In this document: in pieces, positions 18,030-27,849 of the stretch
Numbering within the stretch: position 1 is the stretch's first letter
Layout of the letters: each line of letters starts with the position of its first letter
DNA from: an uncultured Burkholderiales bacterium
GTDB taxonomy: Bacteria > Pseudomonadota > Gammaproteobacteria > Burkholderiales > Burkholderiaceae_C
NCBI GenBank assembly: GCA_903887325.1
Contig: CAISPG010000132.1
Location: forward strand, 40,070-104,069
DNA length: 64,000 bases
Direction: 5' to 3'
The notes under the pieces: model-generated
Database searches by the model: none
The model's input: the letters and a program-made list of their open reading frames with translations, nothing else
What the model was told of the DNA's origin: nothing
Program-made: the position numbers and the translations under genes

Positions 18030-18176
18030 TCAGAACCAGGGCCGCCATGCCCAGACCAGGATGTGGGCCAACACAGCGACAGCTGTGAAACCTACGGTTC
18101 CTTGGATCCAGAACTGGTGGAACTCCTGAGCCTCTTCGTCAGTCAGGCCGGAAATGGAAGTCCGATGATTTGACAT
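18030..18176 (-). CDS. pufB: LH1 antenna beta polypeptide
   Basis: 48 residues: [18 protein letters not shown], one helix with the bacteriochlorophyll-ligand His in [14 protein letters not shown]. This is the standard LH1 beta pattern. The ATG at 18176 has GAAGGAG upstream. It is first of the puf genes, after a 41-codon frame that joins it to bchZ. Confidence 0.95.
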   Translation of the reverse strand: MSNHRTSISGLTDEEAQEFHQFWIQGTVGFTAVAVLAHILVWAWRPWF

Positions 18177-18190
18177 GCGATGCTCCTTCT

Positions 18191-18316
18191 TCAAAATGGC
18201 CGCAAGGCCAACGCTGCGCCCAACCCGCGCAACTTGGGCAGCCGCAGCAACTGCCGCGACATCGGGGTCGATTCACATGCCAAAGCACGCGAAAGAAATG
18301 AATTCAACTGCTTCAT
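18191..18316 (-). CDS. Short frame bridging bchZ and pufB
   Basis: 41 codons starting at an ATG overlapping the bchZ stop (ATGA) and ending 14 bases before pufB. The product [18 protein letters not shown], continuing with a Leu/Arg-rich part, is basic and has no clear membrane helix. Its position is where pufQ lies in some alphaproteobacteria, but no PufQ similarity is seen. It may be a leader peptide or translational bridge rather than a functional protein. Confidence 0.4.
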   Translation of the reverse strand: MKQLNSFLSRALACESTPMSRQLLRLPKLRGLGAALALRPF

Positions 18317-19785
18317 GCCATTTCTCCCAGACCGAGTTCGGCGCCGGCTTTTTTGACATGGTCTTCAGACACACTCTCAACACCTGCTGAACGCGCCTTG
18401 CCTTCTGCCAAGTCGCGCAAGCGCTTAGCAGCTGAGATTTGCACCAACACCGGCTGACCGGAGACCAAGGCGTGCAAACGGGTTTGTGCTGCATCGTCCC
18501 AAGGCGTGTTTTCCTGTGCGCCGCTGATGCCACGCGCCAGGGTTGCGTCCACTTTGTCCATGTCTGTGCCCAGCGGCAAGATGTGAAACAAAGCGTCAAA
18601 CAAGGAATTGCACACCTCTTGAATCAAGTAGGTGGCACCGCTGTAGCCCATGAACGGCGTGCCGGTGTGGCGGCGGATGATGGCCCCGGGGAATGAAGCT
18701 GGAATAAAGGTCGCTTTCATCGGACCGGTGCTGCCGGCTTCGGCCAGGTACATGCGTTCGTTGTAGCTGCCGAACAAGATCAGCGGCATTTGTTTGTGTA
18801 CCAACTCGCGCACAGCGGCGTTGTCGGTTTTTTGCCCCGGTATGCGCGACACCGCAAACTTGCACGGCATGCCCATTTCGGTTTCCAGAAATTTGCGTAT
18901 GCCACGTGCGTAAGTGTCGGTGGCCACCACCGCAAAACTGGCGGTTGCAAAAAAATCTTGGGTGACAGAGCGCCACAAGTCCCACACGGGCTTGATGGTG
19001 GTGTGACGCTCACGTTGGATGAAAGGCTCTGGATCAAGGTCCAGCAATTCGCCCAGCTTGCGCAAAAATTTGGTGGTGCTGTGCAAACCTATGGGGGCTT
19101 GCAAATAAGGCCGGTCAAGTGCTTCACACAACATGCGGCCGAATTCACGGTACATGCAAATGTTGACATCGGCTTCCACCAGTTGCGACACTTCAGCCAG
19201 ATGGCTGCCCAGCGGAAACACCATGTTGATGTCTGCGCCTATGCCTTGCACCAAACGGCGTATCTCTGCCAAATCGCTGGGGCTGTTGAATGTGCCGTAG
19301 CAAGGGCCGATGATGTTGACACGTGGCTTCTCGCCTTCTTTGCGTACACGCTTGGGCACTTTTTTCATGCCGTACTCGGTCCACAACCAGAACATCGCGC
19401 GGTTAGCACATTGCCATTGGTCTTCATCGATGGTGCGCGGTAAAAAACGCATCAGGTTGGTGCCCTCGGGTGTGACACCGCCGCCGATCATTTCGGCAAT
19501 CGAACCAGTGACCACCACCGCTGGCAAATCAGGATCGAGCACTTGATGGGCACGCTTCATCGCGCCTTCGGTGCCTTCGCGGCCGAGTTGTTCTTCCGCC
19601 AGACCGGTGACCACGATAGGCAATTCATGCGGCGGCAAGGCATCGGTGTAATGCAAGACAGACGTGACCGGCAGGTTTTCACAACCGACCGGGCCGTCAA
19701 TGACAACTTGCAAACCTTTGATGGCGGTGAACACATACACCGCTCCCCAATAGCCGCCTGCTCTGTCGTGGTCTAGAACAAACAT
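18313..19785 (-). CDS. bchZ: Chlorophyllide a reductase subunit BchZ
   Basis: 490 residues from the ATG at 19785, which overlaps the bchY stop by one base; [17 protein letters not shown] is the family N-terminus. It is a nitrogenase-like subunit with Cys in [12 protein letters not shown] for the shared [4Fe-4S] cluster. With BchX and BchY it reduces the B ring of chlorophyllide a toward bacteriochlorophyll a. In-frame codons upstream of 19785 belong to the bchY region. Confidence 0.95.
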   Translation of the reverse strand: MFVLDHDRAGGYWGAVYVFTAIKGLQVVIDGPVGCENLPVTSVLHYTDALPPHELPIVVTGLAEEQLGREGTEGAMKRAHQVLDPDLPAVVVTGSIAEMIGGGVTPEGTNLMRFLPRTIDEDQWQCANRAMFWLWTEYGMKKVPKRVRKEGEKPRVNIIGPCYGTFNSPSDLAEIRRLVQGIGADINMVFPLGSHLAEVSQLVEADVNICMYREFGRMLCEALDRPYLQAPIGLHSTTKFLRKLGELLDLDPEPFIQRERHTTIKPVWDLWRSVTQDFFATASFAVVATDTYARGIRKFLETEMGMPCKFAVSRIPGQKTDNAAVRELVHKQMPLILFGSYNERMYLAEAGSTGPMKATFIPASFPGAIIRRHTGTPFMGYSGATYLIQEVCNSLFDALFHILPLGTDMDKVDATLARGISGAQENTPWDDAAQTRLHALVSGQPVLVQISAAKRLRDLAEGKARSAGVESVSEDHVKKAGAELGLGEMA

Positions 19786-21314
19786 CAGCCCATCTCCTCG
19801 GCTTTGCGTTTTTTCTGCTTCTTCTCGAACTGGCGACGCACTTCTTTTTTGAAGTCCGGGTGCATGACGGGAACGTTCTCCCACACACCTGCTTCGTCGC
19901 CCTGCCCGACCGAGCCGAAAAATGCTTTCATCTCATCGAAGCGGGCCTGGTTGCCTATGGCCGCGTTGACCACTTGTATCAGCGAACCGGCACCGGCCAC
20001 GCCCATCAAAGGACGCGCAGAGATGAGGTTAGTGAAATACAAAGATGGGATGCAAAGTTCTTTAGCGGCTTGCACCACTGGTGTGGTACCGATGGCAAGT
20101 TGCGGTTTGAATTCGTGCATGGCAGCCAAGTCTTGCTCGAGGGACGCGCGGAACTGAACATGCACGCCTTTGGCTTGCAGCCATTCGGCATCATGCGCAT
20201 TCCATGGTGTGGCAGGACAAGCACTGCCGACATAACGCAAATCTGCGCCGCACTCGATCAACAAACGCGCCACCAGCAACTCAGAACCCTCGTAGCCGCT
20301 CAAGGTGATGCGGCCATTGATTTTTTGCGCAGCCAAGACGCCGCGCATGGCACCCAGTGTTTGGTTGCGTGCGGCATCTATCTTGCCTTGCGACACATCA
20401 CAGGCTTTGCCAATCGCACCCAGCCAATCGTGTGTGCCTTCAATACCCACCGGTGCTGAGCCGACGATGGGACGACCCGCTGCTTGGAACTCGCGCACGC
20501 TGGCGGTGTAGAAAGGATGGATGGCAGCGACTGCTTTGCAATCGAGTGCGGCATACAGTTCGCGCCATTCGCGCGTCGGTGCCACGGTGCCAACAGCCAA
20601 GTCCATGGGCGCGAGCATTTGCGCAATGATCATCGGGTCGGCGGGGAACATTTCGCCCAGCAAGGTGATGGTGGGTTTGCTGCTGCGACCTTGACGCGGC
20701 GCGGCCACGGGACCGGCCATGGCTTCTTGCCTGGCGTAATGCAACATGGCGCCAGCCAATACATCCTTGGCTTCTGCGTGCGTGGGCACACCAAAGCCAG
20801 GCACATCGATACCGATGATGCGCACGCCATTGATTTCTTTGGGCAACAACTGCAAGGGCACGCCACTGGCAGTGGGCACGCACAAATTTATGATGACGAT
20901 GCAGTCGAGTTTGTCCGGGTCGGCTTGCTCGTACACCGCTTCGCGAATGTCTTCAAACAGCTTGCCGGTGACCAGCGTTTCTGAATTGAAAGGCACATAG
21001 CCCACGGTGCGACGCGCACCATAAAAATGGGAAGTGAACGTCAAACCGTAAACACAACAGGCCGAGCCACTCAAAATGGTGGCGGTGCGACGCATGCGCA
21101 AACCCACACGCAGTGAACCGAAAGCCGGGCACATGGACTGCGGTTGGTCATGCGGACCCTTGGGGTAATCGGCGGCGTACTGCGCCAAGACCTCGCTTTT
21201 GCCAGCCTTGGATGCCGCATCCAACATTTGGTCTTTGCCTGCATGGCAACCCAAGCCGTCTGCATTCGTCGCAGACGGGTTTGGCAATGGCGTGATGGGA
21301 ATGATGTCGCTCAT
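19785..21314 (-). CDS. bchY: Chlorophyllide a reductase subunit BchY
   Basis: 509 residues from the ATG at 21314. It is a nitrogenase NifD-like subunit with the Cys residues in MCPAFGS and [10 protein letters not shown] that help bind the catalytic cluster. Its partners are BchX (upstream, nine-base gap) and BchZ (downstream, one-base overlap). A longer frame from 21533 would overlap bchX and is rejected. Confidence 0.95.
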   Translation of the reverse strand: MSDIIPITPLPNPSATNADGLGCHAGKDQMLDAASKAGKSEVLAQYAADYPKGPHDQPQSMCPAFGSLRVGLRMRRTATILSGSACCVYGLTFTSHFYGARRTVGYVPFNSETLVTGKLFEDIREAVYEQADPDKLDCIVIINLCVPTASGVPLQLLPKEINGVRIIGIDVPGFGVPTHAEAKDVLAGAMLHYARQEAMAGPVAAPRQGRSSKPTITLLGEMFPADPMIIAQMLAPMDLAVGTVAPTREWRELYAALDCKAVAAIHPFYTASVREFQAAGRPIVGSAPVGIEGTHDWLGAIGKACDVSQGKIDAARNQTLGAMRGVLAAQKINGRITLSGYEGSELLVARLLIECGADLRYVGSACPATPWNAHDAEWLQAKGVHVQFRASLEQDLAAMHEFKPQLAIGTTPVVQAAKELCIPSLYFTNLISARPLMGVAGAGSLIQVVNAAIGNQARFDEMKAFFGSVGQGDEAGVWENVPVMHPDFKKEVRRQFEKKQKKRKAEEMG

Positions 21315-21322
21315 GGCTGGCT

Positions 21323-22330
21323 TCAGACTTCGTCGTAAACCACTTCGAGGGTAGGTCTGTCGATAACAGTTTTGCCGGTCATATCGACTTCTGTGGCCGG
21401 TGTCATGACAAAGTCGCGACCGGTGACATCCGCGCTGAACAGGCCGAGTAACTGATCCTGTGTTTGGGGCTTGGGACGCTGCGGCGGTGCTTCTGCCACG
21501 TTTTTGGCGAGTTCGGCAAACAGTGAGCCCCACTCACCATCGGGCTTGCCAATGATTTCGTAACTGGCGCTTTTGCGACGTATGTCTTCGTTGGCAGGAA
21601 TGGCTGCCAGCACAGGAATACCTGCGTTGGCGGCAAAAGCCTGGGCCTCACCGGTGCCGTCGTCTTTGTTGATGACCATGCCGGCCACTCCCACATTGCC
21701 GCCGAGCTTGCGGAAGTATTCGACCGCGCTACACACGTTGTTTGCAACATAAAGAGACTGCAAATCGTTGGAGCCGACGACAATGACTTTTTGGCACATG
21801 TCGCGGGCGATGGGCAGACCGAAGCCGCCGCAGACCACGTCGCCCAAAAAGTCGAGCAACACGTAGTCGAAACCCCATTCGTGGAAACCGAGTTTTTCCA
21901 GGGTTTCAAAACCGTGGATGATGCCGCGCCCGCCGCAACCGCGACCCACCTCAGGGCCACCGAGTTCCATGGCGAACACGCCGTCACGGATGAAGCACAC
22001 ATCACCGATCTTGACTTCTTCACCGGCGAGTTTTTTCTTGGACGAGGTTTCAATGATAGTCGGGCAGGCCTTGCCGCCGAACAGCAAGCTGGTGGTGTCG
22101 CTCTTGGGGTCGCAACCGATCAGCAGCACTTTTTTGCCCTGCTGGGCCATCATGTAACTGAGGTTGGCCAGCGTAAAACTTTTGCCTATGCCGCCTTTGC
22201 CGTAAATGGCAATGACCTGGGTTTCTTTGGTCACTTCGCCGGTATGCACGGCATCCGGCTCCTGGAAAGCCTCCTCGCGCAGGCGATCGACAAATTGGAT
22301 GGGCTTTTCATTGCTTTTAGGGTCACTCAT
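21323..22330 (-). CDS. bchX: Chlorophyllide a reductase iron protein BchX
   Basis: 335 residues from the ATG at 22330, preceded by GGAGAG; an ATG four codons earlier is less well placed. It is a NifH-like ATPase with P-loop IYGKGGIGKSFT, Cys in GGPEVGRGCGGRG and a second cluster Cys in DFLGDVVCGGFG. It passes electrons to BchYZ. It is the first bch gene of the unit; the usual upstream gene bchC is missing. PpsR-type boxes lie in the promoter region. Confidence 0.96.
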   Translation of the reverse strand: MSDPKSNEKPIQFVDRLREEAFQEPDAVHTGEVTKETQVIAIYGKGGIGKSFTLANLSYMMAQQGKKVLLIGCDPKSDTTSLLFGGKACPTIIETSSKKKLAGEEVKIGDVCFIRDGVFAMELGGPEVGRGCGGRGIIHGFETLEKLGFHEWGFDYVLLDFLGDVVCGGFGLPIARDMCQKVIVVGSNDLQSLYVANNVCSAVEYFRKLGGNVGVAGMVINKDDGTGEAQAFAANAGIPVLAAIPANEDIRRKSASYEIIGKPDGEWGSLFAELAKNVAEAPPQRPKPQTQDQLLGLFSADVTGRDFVMTPATEVDMTGKTVIDRPTLEVVYDEV

Positions 22331-22377
22331 CAGTCTCTCCATTTACCAACCATCGATGAAAATGCATCTGCCTTGTT

Positions 22378-22395
22378 TGTATTTTTAGGTTTACA
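22378..22395. promoter_or_regulatory. PpsR/CrtJ box upstream of bchX
   Basis: Perfect TGT-N12-ACA, about 50 bases upstream of the bchX start. PpsR/CrtJ represses bch and crt promoters through pairs of such boxes. Confidence 0.6.
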
Positions 22396-22403
22396 TTGAC
22401 TTG

Positions 22404-22421
22404 TGTCAACTCAAATTGACG
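22404..22421. promoter_or_regulatory. Second, imperfect PpsR/CrtJ-like box
   Basis: TGT-N12-ACG, nine bases beyond the perfect box, making a tandem pair as expected for cooperative PpsR binding. One base departs from consensus. Confidence 0.4.
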
Positions 22422-22448
22422 TTTTGTCTGCCATCCTAGGGTATTCAC

Positions 22449-23612
22449 TTATCTTTTCTGTCCAAGCAGCATGCGGGTATGCAAGGGCATGGGATTGGCA
22501 ACCGGCTCCACCGACTCAAATCCGGCTTCCAGCATCAAGCTGCGTAACTCATCCGGGGAGCGCAAACGGCCGCTGCCCATGGCCAGCAGGTAAAAATGAA
22601 AGTAAGCGTCGCCTACAGGCTTTTCGCCGGGCGGCTGGGCCATGGGTTCGGCCAGCAAAAGCCGGCCGCCGCTTGGCAGCATCTGGTAAATCTTGGTCAG
22701 CAGCGCCTTGACCACCGCATCCGGATGGTCGTGCGCCACGCGCACCAAGGTGACCAGATCGACACCGCCGGGCAAGGCATGGCTGATGAAGCTGCCGCCG
22801 TGCACCGTGACACGGTCCGACACGCCTGCTTTTTCCATGCGTTCAGCCGCCAGGGCGGCCACCTGTGGCAAGTCCATCAAATGCAATTTCAATCCGGGAA
22901 CTTTTTGTGCCAGCGCCAGCACCCAGCCGCCTTTGCCCCCGCCTATGTCCAGCACCTGGCGGTGCGCCGAGAAGTCGTAGGAGGCCAGCAATTCTTCAAT
23001 TACAAAGCGCTGCGATGCCGACATCAATTCCGAATAGCGCGCAACTTTTTCAGCTTCCCAGCCCTGCGGGTTGTCGCCGTTCATATACGGCCAATAAGCC
23101 TGCATATGCGGTTGCATTTCATCGCGTAGCAATGCCAGCGGATCTCGCATATCGTCAAACAAAACCGCGTTGTGCTCGATCATCAAACGCAGGCCGGGAT
23201 CGGCTGCCACAGGCGCGCCCAGCGCACCCAAGCCATAGCAGTTGTCGCCGCGCATCTCTATCAAACGTATGGCAACAGCCGACTGCAACAGGCGTTGCAT
23301 GGCAGCGGCAGGCATACGACATTGATGAGCGAGTTGTTCGAGTGAAAGCGGCTGCTCGCGCAATATTTCCAACAGATGCAAACGCACACACGCCAGTAGC
23401 ACCTGGCTGTGCACAAAACCTGCCATCACATCGAACAACTGAGCGGCTCGTCTGCGTGTGACCCAGCGTGTCAAAGGATTGGAAATAGCCCAGCGGTAAA
23501 AACCCGGCGAGGTCATCCAACGGTCTAAGCGTTGATCAATTTGCTGCCGCCAACCGGGGCGGTTGTTGCGGCGTTGTTCGGCCAGCGGTTTGGCCAGATC
23601 CAGGCTTTTCAT
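22449..23612 (-). CDS. crtF: Hydroxyneurosporene O-methyltransferase
   Basis: 387 residues. It has an N-terminal dimerisation and winged-helix region, then a SAM-binding fold with VLDIGGGKGGWVLAL (glycine motif), LVRVAHDHPDAVV and LLLAEPMAQPPGEK. CrtF methylates the 1-hydroxy group of spheroidene-series carotenoids. It starts 12 bases after the crtE stop. bchX follows about 120 bases downstream, where bchC would be expected. Confidence 0.92.
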   Translation of the reverse strand: MKSLDLAKPLAEQRRNNRPGWRQQIDQRLDRWMTSPGFYRWAISNPLTRWVTRRRAAQLFDVMAGFVHSQVLLACVRLHLLEILREQPLSLEQLAHQCRMPAAAMQRLLQSAVAIRLIEMRGDNCYGLGALGAPVAADPGLRLMIEHNAVLFDDMRDPLALLRDEMQPHMQAYWPYMNGDNPQGWEAEKVARYSELMSASQRFVIEELLASYDFSAHRQVLDIGGGKGGWVLALAQKVPGLKLHLMDLPQVAALAAERMEKAGVSDRVTVHGGSFISHALPGGVDLVTLVRVAHDHPDAVVKALLTKIYQMLPSGGRLLLAEPMAQPPGEKPVGDAYFHFYLLAMGSGRLRSPDELRSLMLEAGFESVEPVANPMPLHTRMLLGQKR

Positions 23613-23624
23613 AGGTCAGCCAAA

Positions 23625-24530
23625 TCAGGCGCTGACGCGCGAGGAACTCGCTTGGGACTGGCGCGAAATTTGTTCGCAAGCAGACGGCGGCACCAGTCGC
23701 TCGGACTCCATCAACACCAGTTTGCGCATGGCTTCGCGGCTTTCGCACATAGGCACCGAGTCTGCGGCGGTTTGCATCAAACCGTTGAAATACTGCAATG
23801 CGCCGACCAGACCGAGATCAGCGGCCGCACTTGGACGGCCATGGTGTGCGTCCTGCCCTGCGGGTTTGCCCAGTTGATCAGCCTGCATCATCACATCGCG
23901 TATGTCGTCGGCCACTTGGTAGGCTTCGCCCAAGGTGTCGCCCAACTTGCGCCAAGGCGCAGGATCGACACCGGCAGCCAGTGCCCCGCCACAGGTAGCG
24001 GCCACAAACAAGGCACCGGTTTTGGCGCGTTGGTATTGGCTCAGTTCAACCCGTGTTTCGCATTCCCAGGCCTGCCCGGCCACGATGCCGTCAGGCGCAC
24101 CGACGCCGTCGCTGATGACACTCAGTAATTGAACGGTGCGCATCGGATGCTGGCGGCCACTGCGCGCCAACACCTGGTAAGCCATGATGATCAAGGCGTC
24201 ACCCGTCAGCAAAGCCAGCGGTTCGCCGAATTGTTTGTGCACGGTGATTTGACCGCGTCGCATATCGGCGTCGTCAAAACAAGGCATGTCGTCGTGCACC
24301 AATGAGGCGCAGTGCAAAAGTTCTATGGCAACTGCTGCAGCGTCGGTCAATTCGTGGTCATCCTCGCCGCAGGCCTTGGCCACTGCCATGCACAACTGAG
24401 GCCGTATGCGGGCTCCGCCGGGAAATACCGCGTGGCGCATGGCGTCCATCAAACGGGGCGGCGCACTGGCTGTTCGGGTAAATGAAAATTGCTGCTCAAG
24501 CGCAGCTTCTATGCGTTTCAACAAGCTCAT
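23625..24530 (-). CDS. crtE: Geranylgeranyl diphosphate synthase
   Basis: 301 residues from the ATG at 24530 (AGGGGG site); an earlier frame start at 24587 falls beside a PpsR box and is rejected. It is a polyprenyl synthase with both aspartate-rich motifs: HDDMPCFDDADMRRG and QVADDIRD. It makes GGPP for carotenoids and the bacteriochlorophyll tail. Linkage to crtF and the second prenyl synthase (ispA) nearby support the crtE identity. Confidence 0.92.
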   Translation of the reverse strand: MSLLKRIEAALEQQFSFTRTASAPPRLMDAMRHAVFPGGARIRPQLCMAVAKACGEDDHELTDAAAVAIELLHCASLVHDDMPCFDDADMRRGQITVHKQFGEPLALLTGDALIIMAYQVLARSGRQHPMRTVQLLSVISDGVGAPDGIVAGQAWECETRVELSQYQRAKTGALFVAATCGGALAAGVDPAPWRKLGDTLGEAYQVADDIRDVMMQADQLGKPAGQDAHHGRPSAAADLGLVGALQYFNGLMQTAADSVPMCESREAMRKLVLMESERLVPPSACEQISRQSQASSSRVSA

Positions 24531-24588
24531 GAGGCCCCCTGCCGGGGTGGAAACCGCCGCACCGACAATTCGAAGCGACATCCACAAG

Positions 24589-24606
24589 TGTCAATTTAAC
24601 ATGACA
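24589..24606. promoter_or_regulatory. PpsR/CrtJ box upstream of crtE
   Basis: TGTCAATTTAACATGACA, a TGT-N12-ACA box with an extended near-palindrome, about 59 bases upstream of the crtE start. Probably controls the crtEF promoter. Confidence 0.65.
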
Positions 24607-24711
24607 CTTGGCTTTGTCAATGGGAAAAATAACGAGCCCTGCTCCGGCTTTTCAAGACGCCACTTGTCAATAACAAACCCACACACCCAAAAACACATTG
24701 AAAAGTGTTAA

Positions 24712-25296
24712 TTACCAACCTAAAGGGCTGACAGCAAACAACCAGGTATGGCCACCAAACAACAAAACAGCCCAGGCGGCAATACCTATCAATACAACAC
24801 GCAAGGTATTCGGCGTGGCCTCGATTGGCGCGCCTGACTGAGCCGCCAGCCGGTCACGCTGCCTGGCGGCGCGGAAATTGAGCACGGACCAAAGCAAAAA
24901 CGCGCCGAACAATATGAGGTCAGCCTGTTTGCCATTGGCCAGCAAATGGGCCAGCGCCCAGACTTTGACAGCCAAGACCATGGGGTGACCGAGTTTGGCC
25001 TTGATGGCGTTGTGCGGCACCTGACCGGCGACCAGCAACACCATGGAAACCAACATCAACAGCGCTGCGAAATGCCGCATGGCGACCGGCGGCGACCACA
25101 ACTGCGGGCTGTCCCAGCGGATTTTGCTGAACCCATACACCAGCAATACAAAGCCGACCAACGAAGCAAGGCTGTAAATGCCTTTGAACATTTTTTCGCC
25201 CCATTGCTCTAGCTTGCGGCTGCGCCAGTCCGCAGCAAAAACACGCACTGAATGGCAGCCCAGAAACAACACCAACCCCGTTATGAACAATTCCAT
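24712..25296 (-). CDS. NnrU-family membrane protein
   Basis: 194 residues from the ATG at 25296, giving about five membrane segments. MELFITGLVLFLGCHSVRVF, GHPMVLAVKVWALAHLLANG and the final HTWLFAVSPLGW are NnrU-type. NnrU is linked to nitric-oxide metabolism in some bacteria, and the fold is shared with zeta-carotene isomerase Z-ISO. That second relationship is interesting next to crtE, but no function can be assigned here. The frame's earlier start (25347) overlaps ispA and is rejected. Confidence 0.75.
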   Translation of the reverse strand: MELFITGLVLFLGCHSVRVFAADWRSRKLEQWGEKMFKGIYSLASLVGFVLLVYGFSKIRWDSPQLWSPPVAMRHFAALLMLVSMVLLVAGQVPHNAIKAKLGHPMVLAVKVWALAHLLANGKQADLILFGAFLLWSVLNFRAARQRDRLAAQSGAPIEATPNTLRVVLIGIAAWAVLLFGGHTWLFAVSPLGW

Positions 25297-25350
25297 TGTG
25301 ATCCCCTGGTGGTTTTTGACAGCCGTGTGCAGGCTGCGCGTTTTCAAAAA

Positions 25351-26259
25351 TCAATGCTGCCGCTGCAATACCCAGTCAGCCAAGGCTTGCAAGGCCCGGG
25401 TGTCGGCCAGGCCGCTGTCTTGCAAGGCTTGTTGCGCTTGTGCGGCGAGTGCAGCGGCTTCTTTTCTGGCAGCTTCAAGGCCGAGCAAAGACACATACGT
25501 GGGTTTGTCGTTGTCCGCGTCTTTGCCCGCGGTCTTGCCCAGCACTGCGGTGTCAGCGGTGACGTCCAAAATATCGTCAACCACCTGAAACGCTACTCCC
25601 AGCGCTTGCCCGTAAGACAACAATGCTTGCATGGCCTTGGCATCGGCTTGAGCCGCCACCGCGCCCATTTGCACGCTGGTCTCCAGCAGTGCGCCGGTTT
25701 TGCAGCGATGCATCAGTCTCAGCTGTTGAAGCGAAAGTTGTTCACCGACACTGGCCAAGTCGATAGCCTGCCCGCCCGCCATGCCGGCGTGACCGGCGCC
25801 GCGCGCCAGCAAGCTGCACAAGCGTGCCTGTACTTGCGCAGGAATGTCACTGTGGTCAGGTGTCATGAGTTCGAACGCCAATGTTTGCAAAGCGTCGCCG
25901 GCCAGCAGTGCGCCGGCTTCGCCGTATTTCACATGCACGGTCGGTTTGCCGCGCCTCAGCACATCGTTGTCCATGCACGGCATGTCGTCGTGCACCAGCG
26001 AGTAAGCGTGAATCAATTCAATGGCGCAGGCGGCGCGCATGCCGGCGTCTGACATCCATGCAGAAAGTGTCTGAGCGGCGCAAGCCTCCAGGCTAGCGAG
26101 CACCAGCAGCGGCCGCAAGCGCTTGCCGCCATCGAGTACGGCGTAGCGCATGGCCTCGCCTAAGCCGGCGGGCGCATCCGCAGGCACCCATGCGGTGAGG
26201 GCTTGCTCGACCGCCAGCAATTGGCGTCGGCTCCAGTCGTTCATGTCAAAGCCGCTCAT
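25351..26259 (-). CDS. ispA: Farnesyl diphosphate synthase
   Basis: 302-residue polyprenyl synthase. The first Asp-rich motif is [10 protein letters not shown] and the second is [11 protein letters not shown]. The short first motif and its coupling to xseB identify IspA. Its ATG overlaps the xseB stop (ATGA). In many Burkholderiales dxs follows ispA; here the NnrU-like gene and the photosynthesis cluster follow instead. Confidence 0.93.
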   Translation of the reverse strand: MSGFDMNDWSRRQLLAVEQALTAWVPADAPAGLGEAMRYAVLDGGKRLRPLLVLASLEACAAQTLSAWMSDAGMRAACAIELIHAYSLVHDDMPCMDNDVLRRGKPTVHVKYGEAGALLAGDALQTLAFELMTPDHSDIPAQVQARLCSLLARGAGHAGMAGGQAIDLASVGEQLSLQQLRLMHRCKTGALLETSVQMGAVAAQADAKAMQALLSYGQALGVAFQVVDDILDVTADTAVLGKTAGKDADNDKPTYVSLLGLEAARKEAAALAAQAQQALQDSGLADTRALQALADWVLQRQH

Positions 26260-26516
26260 TCGGCGTTACCCGACCAGTTTTTCAAGCTGCCGGCTTCCAG
26301 CACTTGTATTTGCGCTTCAACCGCTTGCAAGCGCGAGCGGCAATGTTCCAATAAAAAGGCACCACGCTGGTAGGACTGCAACATATCGGCCAACGGCATT
26401 TGACCCGACTCCATGCGCGCCACCAATTGTTCCAATTCCTGCAAACCCGCTTCGTAACTGGCGGGTTCCTGCTGTGCATCAGCCGGGGTAGCAGTGGTTT
26501 TGGCAGCTTTGGTCAT
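26256..26516 (-). CDS. xseB: Exodeoxyribonuclease VII small subunit
   Basis: 86 residues. [20 protein letters not shown] followed by [20 protein letters not shown] is the typical XseB helix pair. Coupled to ispA. It is divergent from a Rieske oxygenase gene, with about 129 bases between. Confidence 0.93.
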   Translation of the reverse strand: MTKAAKTTATPADAQQEPASYEAGLQELEQLVARMESGQMPLADMLQSYQRGAFLLEHCRSRLQAVEAQIQVLEAGSLKNWSGNAE

Positions 26517-26645
26517 GTGTTTTGCATCCTGAGTGTTTCAGATTGTAGGCGGGTGTTAAAGCGCGGCTACAATCCGCTTCCGCCTGGCAACTGAGCCAGT
26601 TTTTTGTTTCTCTCCCTGTGGGGAGTCTTTAGGTCAGGACGTCGT

Positions 26646-27770
26646 ATGTCTGATTTAAGTCTTCAACTGCAGCAGGCCAGTGGCCAACTCTCAGTTACAA
26701 GCTATTTTGATGAAGCGCTGTATCAGCGTGAAATGCACACATTGTTCAAGCAAGGCCCGCGCTATGTCGGCCATGTTTTGTCAGTGCCGCACATAGGCGA
26801 CTATTTTGCTTTGCCCCAAGAGAATGAAGGCCGCGCGCTGATTCGTACCCCGCAAGGCATACAACTCATCTCCAATGTATGCAGACACCGTCAAGCGGTG
26901 ATGCTCAAGGGTCGCGGCAACCTGAATGATCCGGCCAAAGCCATGGGCGGCAATGTGGTCTGCCCTTTGCACCGTTGGACTTATGCCACCGACGGCCAGT
27001 TACTGGGTGCGCCGCATTTTCAGCACGACCCCTGCCTGAACTTGCAAAACTACCCGCTACAAGAATGGAACGGCATGTTGTTCGAGGCCAACGGACGTGA
27101 TGTCGCTGCCGACATGGCGGCACTGGGCCCGCACAAGCAACTCGATTTCACCGGCTACGCGCTCGACCATGTGGAAATGCACGTGTGCAACTACAACTGG
27201 AAAACCTTTATCGAGGTTTACCTTGAGGACTACCATGTCGGCCCGTTCCATCCCGGACTGGGCAACTTTGTCACCTGTGAAGATTTGCAGTGGCAAATGG
27301 GCGAACATTTTTCTGTGCAAACCGTGGGCGTGGCCAACCGCCTGGGCAAGGCCGGCAGCCCGGTGTATGAACGCTGGCACGAAGCCTTGCTGAATTACAC
27401 GCAAGGTGAAACGCCTCAACACGGTGCCATCTGGCTGACCTATTACCCGCACATCATGGTGGAGTGGTACCCGCAGGTGCTGACCGTGTCGACACTGCAT
27501 CCCATGGGGCCGGGCAAAACCATGAACATCGTCAAATTTTTCTACCCCGAGGAAATCGTCGCGTTTGAACGTGATTTCGTCGAAGCCCAACGCGCTGCCT
27601 ACATGGAAACCTGCGTGGAAGACGATGAAATCGCCGAGCGCATGGACCAGGGCCGATTGGCATTGATGCAACGCGGCGACAACCAGTTCGGCCCTTACCA
27701 AAGCCCGATGGAAGACGGCATGCAGCATTTCCATGAGTGGTACCACCGCCACATGGAGCCCAACAGTTAA
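26646..27770 (+). CDS. Rieske-type ring-hydroxylating oxygenase, alpha-subunit-like
   Basis: 374 residues from the ATG at 26646. The Rieske motif is CRHRQAVML and CPLHRWTY, a C-x-H...C-x2-H pattern. The mononuclear iron site is the E-x-D-x2-H-x4-H pattern in YLEDYHVGPFHPG. It resembles phenylpropionate-dioxygenase-type alpha subunits found beside xseB-ispA in Burkholderiales. No beta subunit or reductase is adjacent. The substrate is unknown. Confidence 0.85.
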   Translation: MSDLSLQLQQASGQLSVTSYFDEALYQREMHTLFKQGPRYVGHVLSVPHIGDYFALPQENEGRALIRTPQGIQLISNVCRHRQAVMLKGRGNLNDPAKAMGGNVVCPLHRWTYATDGQLLGAPHFQHDPCLNLQNYPLQEWNGMLFEANGRDVAADMAALGPHKQLDFTGYALDHVEMHVCNYNWKTFIEVYLEDYHVGPFHPGLGNFVTCEDLQWQMGEHFSVQTVGVANRLGKAGSPVYERWHEALLNYTQGETPQHGAIWLTYYPHIMVEWYPQVLTVSTLHPMGPGKTMNIVKFFYPEEIVAFERDFVEAQRAAYMETCVEDDEIAERMDQGRLALMQRGDNQFGPYQSPMEDGMQHFHEWYHRHMEPNS

Positions 27771-27849
27771 TACCGCTTTTTTGCTGATTTCACGCTAGCA
27801 ATTTGCGCAACCGCGCCGTCCCCGTTTCACATGCTGAGGAATATTGATC

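Noticed and set aside
22449..24530. CRISPR, insertion sequences or tRNA genes around the photosynthesis cluster
   Set aside because: No terminal repeats, transposase motifs, repeat-spacer pattern or tRNA-like ends were seen there or elsewhere in the window.
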